Positions 56,821 to 64,000 of a stretch of DNA of 64,000 nucleotides are shown in pieces. The position numbers and the translations under genes are program-made. The stretch comes from Bidens hawaiensis (taxonomy: Eukaryota > Streptophyta > Magnoliopsida > Asterales > Asteraceae), in the NCBI GenBank assembly GCA_021521415.1, contig JAIQDT010001122.1, positions 310,001 to 374,000 on the forward strand, in the 5' to 3' direction. The notes below the pieces were generated by a model. It searched no databases. It saw only the letters and a program-made list of their open reading frames with translations, and was not told where the DNA came from. Numbering within the stretch: the stretch's first letter is position 1; every line of letters begins with the position of its first letter.

Positions 56821-57034
56821 AATTTTTAGGCTTTTAATTAGCTGAGTAATTTGGTTTAAACATTAAGAATACATATTTTTTTTTCATATATATATATATA
56901 TATAATTTTAATAAATAAAAAATTTTTAGGCTTTTAATTAGCTGAGTAATTTGGTTTAAACATTAAGAATACATATTTTTTTTTCATATATATATATATA
57001 TATATATAATTTTAATAAATAAAATAATTTTTTT

Positions 57035-57069
<35 letters not shown>

Positions 57070-57085
57070 AATAAATAAAATAATT
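56821..57085. repeat. 100-bp tandem repeat with TA-run
   Basis: AATTTTTAGGCTTTTAATTA begins units at 56,821 and 56,921, each ending in a (TA)n run and TTTTAATAAATAAA. A third, shortened unit follows to about 57,085. The TA-runs grow in length from copy to copy. Confidence 0.85.
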
Positions 57086-57218
57086 TTATTTATAATTTTT
57101 CAATTTTAATAAATAAAATAAAATTCGGGCATATCAGGTTGTCGGGCCGGATGTAACATTTGTTGCTTTTCAAAACCCAAAAAAAAACCTGACCCATTTT
57201 TAAATTTCGGTTTTTTGT

Positions 57219-57222
<4 letters not shown>

Positions 57223-57278
<56 letters not shown>
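57223..57278. repeat. (TA)n microsatellite
   Basis: About 28 TA units immediately upstream of the 57,282 open frame. Confidence 0.95.
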
Positions 57279-57280
<2 letters not shown>

Positions 57281-57281
57281 T

Positions 57282-57554
57282 ATGAATAAGGAGATGAATG
57301 ATCGATTCAATGAACAAAAGAAGCTTAAAGTTACTTTGCACATGGAAATTGATGGAAGCATTAGACCTACTGAAGTAATTTTTGCACGAATTGGTACTAG
57401 TGGACATATACAATACGTGTTCAACCGATTCTATCAGGTTGTCAAAGATTATAACGTAAGAAGCAGGGATGATGTTGAGTTTGTTCCTTGTTCAGGTCCG
57501 ATTGGTGAACCAATATATATGAGATTCAGAGTTACGGGTCGTGCGAGAAGATAA
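57282..57554 (+). CDS. Hypothetical 90-residue ORF, not recognised
   Basis: An ATG just after the TA-run opens 90 codons with mixed composition and codon use more like coding DNA than its surroundings (MEIDGSIRPTEVIFARIG, RSRDDVEFVPCSGPIG, then a basic end VTGRARR). No domain was recognised. No intron or second exon was found, and no leader exists beyond the microsatellite, so this may be the last exon of a captured or truncated gene. Confidence 0.4.
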   Translation: MNKEMNDRFNEQKKLKVTLHMEIDGSIRPTEVIFARIGTSGHIQYVFNRFYQVVKDYNVRSRDDVEFVPCSGPIGEPIYMRFRVTGRARR

Positions 57555-58240
57555 GGAAATACATCAAAAAAGTAATTGGCTTCAGGGGCGAAACCTGTGG
57601 GGGTAAGAGGGTCCACTGACCCCGACCATAAGAATTATTAAATTTATTATAATAATAGTAATAATCTATAAATTATTTAGAAACATGTGCATGTTACTAA
57701 GCATATGTCGTTGGTGATAGCCGGTATATGATGAAAATTATGATGTGTTAAGTTATGATTTAACCATGTAAACTCTTTTAGCTTTGAGTTAAAGATCCCT
57801 TATTTATTTTCAAACATACTTAGGGGTTTAGGGGTTGTTTGGCAACTTTGTGCTGAAAAGGCTTGATTGATTAAGAGGCTTAGTGAATCATTAATTTAGT
57901 AAACTAAACATACTCTATCTTTGACCGATTCAGAGGTTAAGGGAATCATTAATAAGCTATAAAATAACCATTTATCCTATAGGAATAACTATTAATGTAT
58001 TATCAATCATCATCATGCAAAACATGTTTATTATTAGGACGTTTGATCTTATAAAAATCAATAGCCTTAATGAAAATTTTGTGTCATCTATGACTTATCA
58101 AAAGTCTACAGTATTGGGGAATGGAGATTAAGACATAACCTAGATTAAGAATGTAATTTTGGACGTAATTTCGGACTCCATGCAACAAGTCGGTGAACCT
58201 GAGACACCAGTATTGCAAAGTCGGTCATAGTTGGCTATGT
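57555..58240. other. Intergenic DNA with MITE-like pieces
   Basis: TTAGGGGTTGTTTGGCAACTT near 57,832 resembles a Harbinger/hAT MITE edge. No gene was seen. Confidence 0.35.
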
Positions 58241-58244
58241 TTAG

Positions 58245-58675
58245 TGTTATAAAAATTGCTAGTCGCTAGTCGGGCGGTGGGGTGGGGACTAGCGATTAAT
58301 CGGGATTAATCGGATTGGACTTTAACCTATAGTTTTTAGTTTTATATATACATGCACAAATTTTATATGAAATTTTCAGTTTTATAAATACACAAACACA
58401 TTTTGGCTGGAAATTGGCTGGAATCTTGCTGAAAAACCGCTGATTTTGGCTGAAATCTCGCCGAAAACCGTTGATTTTGGACGAAATCTCACCGGAAACC
58501 GCCGATTTTGGCCAGAACCTCATCAGAAAAAACCGATTAAATCCGATTAAACTTGATTTTGGCTGGATTTCGCCATAGATCGATTGATTGGCCGATTAGT
58601 CCAAAATTACAATGAAGTGCAAACTAATGACTAATCGAGGATTAATCGGCGCCTAGTCTAGATTTTAGTAACACG
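58245..58675. mobile_element. Probable hAT-like MITE with internal 34-bp repeats
   Basis: The edges TGTTATAAAAATTGCTAGTCG and CTAGTCTAGATTTTAGTAACA are inverted in type. Inside, a unit around GAAATCTCGCCGAAAACCG-TTGATTTTGG recurs three to four times. Confidence 0.5.
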
Positions 58676-59524
58676 AGCCACTTATCTTTCCTAATTACAA
58701 TATGTTTCATAATCGTTTTGTAATTGTAATTGGTAATGTCTTGGCTAGCAAGTTAGGTTAGTCTATATAAACCGAGGTATGACCGGACATTATAGAACAT
58801 GTAAGATGTAACCCAGTTAGGGTTCATCGAAGAGGAACATGAGATGCAAACGAGTTAGGGTTTCATCAAGAACACACGAGAATCAACTGAGTTAGGGTTC
58901 ATCAAGAGTCAAACCGAGTTAAGGTATGAGAGACTATAATAAGTTTTTTGAGTTATTATCACTGATTAATATACACAAGTGTTAGTCATTTACTTCGTGT
59001 TTGTTTATTGATCGAAAGTTGATATAACTCCAACCTAGTGTTGACGTGCCCTATTTATACATCACAAACAGAATTCCATTACTAATTAAAAACTTACAAA
59101 TTTTTAAATAAATACATTAATCTTAGTTTTTAGGTGTTAAATGTGAGGTCTTATTAACACCATTCCCAGCAGTCCCGTATAGTCTTGGTGACCCAAATAG
59201 CGTTTGCTAGATGAGTACATAAGAATATAAGGATTTTGCATTGCGGTCTTCAAATTTATAAAAGTGACTTTAACCAAAAGTCCAAAACTAACTACAGACA
59301 CGTAAGCAGCAAGTTCATCTATTGTATAAGCAGTTTAACGAATTAAGGTAACAACGAGATACCGATTCATGGGCATGATACACTCATGCGCATCTCCTGA
59401 TACTAAACATTTGTCAATATTTAATCTCACAATTAATTTAGGGATTTTGAAAGTCGAAATTACTTAAAGCTTAATTAATAAACTAGCGTACATGACTAAC
59501 AACTTATTGGAAAATTCAAATGAG

Positions 59525-59573
<49 letters not shown>

Positions 59574-60668
59574 TGCTTTAACTATCTCGTTTTATTTTTT
59601 CTATGATGGTTATTCGCTAAAAGGCCAAGCTCTGGTGAGGAATCATAGATAAGATCATTTGCAACGCTATCAGATGCAGACCTAGTGAGCATTCCACATC
59701 AACTTTCTGCTCATTCTTTTCACATGTACATTTTACCCTCAATGCTATCATATTAATTATTCCCACTTGCAATCTTATTATTTCCACATCATCATTTTAT
59801 TTTTATTTTTATTTAACATATATATTCTTTTTATTAAAGAAATGATTTAAATAATGAAATAAAACTTTTATTATAACATTATTGAAAAGAAAATAGTCAT
59901 TTGAATGTTATAAAAAGAAAATTAATATTCAAATTAATATTTAAAAAACAAGTCGTTGGATTTTTCTTAAATTATTAAACAAAAATAAAAATAAAAAAAA
60001 TAAATAGAACTTACATAGATAAAACTTAAATTAAAAAACAAAAACAAATTGGAACAATACTACATGATTTAAAACAACCATAAACGAAGGCTAGAAAGTG
60101 TTCAGCATGCAACTTAAAAATTATTTTGAATTTTAGTTGCCGTTAGAAACTTAAAAATATTAATTATTATTATTTGCTTAATTTTTGTAATAAATGAGTA
60201 TTTATTTAAACGTTTTATTTATTTAAATTAGTTATTATTTATTTTTTGTTAAACTCTTTATTAATTATTATTTACTAACATTAGTTATTTAAAAACAACC
60301 ATGTAAATGTTTGATTTAAAAAAAAAATTTAAATTCAGTGTGGCCCACCATAGATGCATTTAGGGTGTTCGTGGTGACATGGACCTCTTCAAAACGCATG
60401 TAGCCCCAATGCTACACTCCTGGCATGCGCCTGCCACCTCAGCTAAGTGCGTCCAAATGCATCCGCGTTATAGAAAGGAGTCTAATTAGTTATAACACCT
60501 AGAACTTCTTAGACTATCCCCAATACAAACTAAAATACTTAACAAAAATCTTTGCCATATCACCCCACTACTTAATCTCTTTCACCTTTCTCTTTTTACA
60601 TTTAATACACATTACTCACAATTCTTTTCTCTCTCTTCAAATATCCGCACATAGCCAAGGATTTAAAA

Positions 60669-60713
<45 letters not shown>

Positions 60714-61386
60714 TTCATGTCACACTTCACAACACCAATTTTCTGACATGCATTGCCTAAATAAAGAGATGAGAGTGATATGGTGTTTTTAGAAGCTTAA
60801 GGTTAATACCTTTTTTCATTGTGACAAGTTGGAGAAGCCATCGAGGAATCAGCTTTATTAAATAAGCAAATGAATGCTTTAATGATTAAATTTAAACTAG
60901 TGGCTTAGTGCGGAGTCAAAAACGTCGATAAAAAAATGATTAGTGGCAGGTCAAGGTCAAACAACCAGATATTAACAAGCAAATTTAGTAACAATCTGTT
61001 TCTAGAGATGAGGTGTAACTAATTTTAATGTTCTTGTTTTGTTTCTCTAATTTGCTTTTAATTACTGTTCTTGCTAATTGCTAAGTTTCATTTAATGTAA
61101 CTTGTTCTAAAGAGAAACATATATATCCACATGTGTGATGTGAATGCATAAAAGCAAGCATTTACTATATAATAAGTTTTAGAAAGTATGGTAAATTCAA
61201 AAGATTAACCTAATGATCAGCATTTATAGTTATATTTAAACGTGTTCTCCCCCATCTTAAAAATATATATAAAAAAAACATTCATGCTTATATTCGGCTA
61301 GCTAGTTGTAACTTGTAACTTCTATTTTATATGCAATCAACCAACACATAGTACGTACTTTAGTTGCGACGTCTTTCTTTCTTTTC
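58676..61386. other. Intergenic DNA with microsatellites
   Basis: No gene is supported. A (TA)n run lies at about 59,528-59,570 and a (CT)n run at 60,671-60,714. The stretch up to 61,386 includes the 3' flank of the minus-strand SWEET gene. AGTTAGGGTTCATCAAGA-like phrases recur at 58,810-58,920. Confidence 0.45.
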
Positions 61387-63636
61387 TCAACTGGCTTCAT
61401 CTCCAACCACCACTGATTGCTCTTGCATTTCCAACACTACCTCTATCTCCACTGCGGGTTGTTCCTGCATTTCCATTATTGTCCTCAAGTCCACCACGGT
61501 CGCAGCTGCCGCCTGACCATTTAGTTGAGCCATTGGTCCCAAGCCCTCATTTTTGCCTTTGTACATCAAGTATAATATCATTTGTGTCACGCCAAACAGG
61601 AACCCTAGCACATTTGGTGTCTACAAAAACAAAAGACAAGTTTACTTTTGAGCATTATAAAAAATTTACCAAAAAAGTGAGGGAAAAAAACACTATTAAA
61701 ACAAAATCAGTTAGATTTATAATGTGCACATATTAATATATCATAAGAACAAAAAATTTCATACATATTATAACTTGTAGGCTTTTATACATGAAAAAAA
61801 TTCTTTCAAGTTTTTATTAAAACTATGAAGATACAAAAAAAATATATTTACATTATTTTTTAGTATTTCTTTCAAGGATGATATCAACAAAAAAAAGCTT
61901 GTTAAATAAAGAACATGAATATATAAAATGTATACTTACAGCAACATAATAATCCTTGATAAAAAATCCATATAAAAACCACATTACAGCACATAGGGTG
62001 AGGAAGAATGATAGTGAGAATGGCATGTATTCAACACTTTTGGTTCTTATTAGACTATATGTAGTGGTTGTTTCGTTAAAATGACACTAGACTCCATGTA
62101 GATAAAATTGAATTCACTAAAGCCCCTTTTAGATCAAGTGTAATGGTTTTAACAAATTGCAATTATTACTTAATCATTTTTTAGTTACTTAATACTTTAT
62201 AATTCAACAAATATAATAGTTTAAATGCTAAAACAACAAAAAGTAATAAAAATAAAAAAATACAAAAGCATATTAATCAAATAAAAGTTTCACTCGTTTC
62301 CGTTATAGTGGCGGTCTTCATCCAAGCAGTTCAGGTCCTGAGGTTCAGTCGTCCTTGACTAAAAGTTTAACTCGCACTCGAACAACTTCGATTATCACCG
62401 CCTCATCCACCTTCCAAAAAGATAAATCGTTGGATAGTTGATCCATCTTTTTCAAGGCTTATCGACGTAGAAAATATAGAATTGGTGTGACAAAAATGGT
62501 TAAATTCTTAGTTTATTAGTGAAAAAAATTGAAGTTTATTATTATTATATTTGCAAGTTTGCATTTTAATGAATTATCCCGTTAGAAGAATTCATTGCAT
62601 TAATTGCTCAATTATCAACATTTGGAATTTTGGAGCCCGTTAAGGCCTTAGCGGGCAAAGATAAAGGCCCCATATTTGCATGTCACGTAATGGTTTTAAC
62701 ATAGAGATATGCAGCCACATCATCACGTTTGAAGCCCCATGTAACTCCACTACGTGCAGTCTTACCAATCTCTGCCAAAAAAAAAAAAAAAAGAAAAAAA
62801 CCGGAAAGAAAAGTTAGATTCTGATAATTAAACATTAATCAGTAATTAGTTGAAATAACTAAGTTAATAAATGAAGAGATTAATAGTTACTTACCATAAT
62901 GCTTAGCGGCGCAGCGAACACACAAACTGAAAAGACTGCACAAATCCAACCAACAACGGCTTCTCGTTTAAGTGGTTGTTCGACCGCATACCATGTTGCT
63001 ACCACGATCAACCCAAAAGACAATATGTTGAACAACACAACTAACTTGATTGTAAATTTCTGTAAATGACATATATGCAAATGTTTTTTATATGTTCATA
63101 TATGAAACATATGTGAATAATGTAATGCATAAAAAAAATATATTAATAGACGTACCAAAGACTCTCTAGTGGCATAGACCAGGAAGAAAGTTAAGTACGC
63201 GATTTCAATGGCGCAGCCGATTGCATTTATGGTGATGATCATCGTGCCATTTTCGGTCTTGAGGTTGCCATAGTAAAGAAGAAGCATGCAACTAAACAAA
63301 GCAACTGAGTATGGGACGGATTGAAATCCCCCGGTGGATTTTCTGTTGTAGATCTTGTAGAAAGTTGGCCTGGGAAGAATGAAAATTTCATTTTAGAACC
63401 AATAATATGTTAAGAACTATATATGATCGTTAGAGATCCAAACACATGGAAGGTGACGTACACTGGCGCCAAGAACACGCAAAACGAGATGATGTTTCCT
63501 GTAAATTTATCGAACAAAAAAGAAACAAAATTAATTTACAAAACTGAAAGAATTTATGATCAAATAGATCATAGATGAAGACTCTACCAAGAATGCCAAA
63601 AATAGAAGCCAAGAGATGAGTTGAGAAATGAGCCAT
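61387..63636 (-). pseudogene. SWEET: SWEET sugar transporter gene, exon 5 split by a MITE
   Basis: Minus-strand exons: 63,636-63,588, 63,498-63,462, 63,369-63,156, 63,059-62,895, exon 5 in two parts (62,771-62,762 and 62,049-61,940) and 61,620-61,387. Without the 709-bp insertion exon 5 is 120 nt, the whole is 819 nt (272 residues), and every junction keeps phase. Family features: start [110 protein letters not shown]. The C-terminal tail has EMQEQ twice. These are two MtN3/saliva repeats with seven membrane helices. SWEETs are bidirectional sugar uniporters, and the motifs suggest clade III (sucrose type). All else is intact, so loss of function depends on whether the insertion can be spliced out. 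Confidence 0.9.
62053..62761. mobile_element. PIF/Harbinger-type MITE in SWEET exon 5, 709 bp
   Basis: The ends GACTATATGTAGTGG and CCACTACGTGCAGTC are inverted and flanked by the 3-bp duplication TTA (62,050-62,052 and 62,762-62,764). Removal restores the exon length expected for SWEET exon 5. No transposase is encoded. Confidence 0.85.
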
Positions 63637-63680
63637 TGATGTTGGTGGTGATGAAGTTCACAGGGGGGATTGAAAGAATA

Positions 63681-63692
63681 TATATGTAGGCG
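63681..63692 (-). promoter_or_regulatory. TATA box of the SWEET gene
   Basis: On the minus strand TATATATATTC lies about 45-55 bases upstream of the start codon at 63,636, leaving a short leader. Confidence 0.5.
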
Positions 63693-63929
63693 TCTCAAAG
63701 CAAGTCAATGAAATAAGGTGTGCCTTCACATGTGTATTCTTTTGTATAACAATATTACTTGTGGAGATAAACAACATAATTGCATGAGTACAATTTTAAT
63801 TTAATATTTTTATTTAATGAAAAGGTTCCCCAAATATATGTATAAATGTTAATGCCAAAATGATTTGATACAGAGCTATAGATTTTATATCTAAGGATAT
63901 ATTCTTCTAACTATATGATACCAAAATGG

Positions 63930-64000
63930 TTACGTGCTTACGGTTTGGTTCTTGCGGCTTTTAGGTCAAACCGTAAACCATATTGTTCTATTAACAGTTT
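63930..64000. repeat. Start of a CGGTTTGG-type repeat at the right edge
   Basis: TACGGTTTGGTTCTTGCGG and AAACCGTAAACC resemble the hAT-like repeats elsewhere. It is cut by the window end. Confidence 0.4.

Noticed and set aside
57090..57413. Minus-strand frame with an Ile/Tyr run
   Set aside because: It is translated from the TA microsatellite and overlaps the plus-strand ORF.

Overview
This is a 64-kb piece of a plant nuclear genome. It has AT-rich intergenic DNA, GT-AG introns, plant-specific gene families and dense nested transposable elements. The retrotransposon type (Tat-lineage Ty3/gypsy with a spliced antisense 'gypsy-type transposase' gene) and the repeat families are typical of eudicots and would fit Asteraceae, but that family assignment is inference. 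No bacterial, organellar, rRNA or CRISPR features were seen.

Layout. 1-10,686 is the 3' part of a Tat LTR retrotransposon: gag-pol with two in-frame stops, a 173-bp tandem repeat, a seven-exon antisense gene that joins into one open frame, and the 3' LTR. 10,766-12,950 holds small transposon derivatives. 13,449-14,397 is a complete three-exon gene for a membrane-anchored ubiquitin-fold protein. 16,081-18,142 is a solo LTR. 18,943-22,129 is a complete 12-exon CHY/RING E3 ubiquitin ligase gene of the MIEL1/CHYR type. 22,586-33,300 is repeat-dominated: a Mutator-like foldback element, a foldback element split by a solo LTR, a large palindrome, an hAT MITE and a third solo LTR. 33,994-37,376 is a complete four-exon CONSTANS-like B-box/CCT gene carrying MITEs in two introns. 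38,602-46,570 holds a Harbinger MITE, SINE-like retroposons, an hAT MITE and SWEET sugar-transporter pseudogene pieces arranged as an inverted repeat that was later tandemly duplicated. 48,310-51,155 holds a Harbinger transposase relic, a Helitron-like end and an hAT element with a BED-finger remnant. 51,769-61,380 is mostly repeats with two unrecognised short coding candidates. 61,387-63,636 (minus strand) is a six-exon SWEET gene whose fifth exon is split by a 709-bp Harbinger-type MITE.

How the parts relate. The host genes are independent plant loci: two in the ubiquitin system, one flowering/light-type transcription factor and one sugar transporter. The strongest relationships are structural. 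SWEET fragments at 40-46.6 kb are inverted and duplicated relatives of the SWEET gene at 61-63.6 kb and could in principle form hairpin RNA. The retrotransposon keeps an intact antisense gene, with its own TATA box and duplicated G-boxes, beside a broken gag-pol.

All exon models were read by eye from splice signals and frame continuity. For the four multi-exon genes and the antisense gene the summed exon lengths divide exactly by three. No database search was possible.
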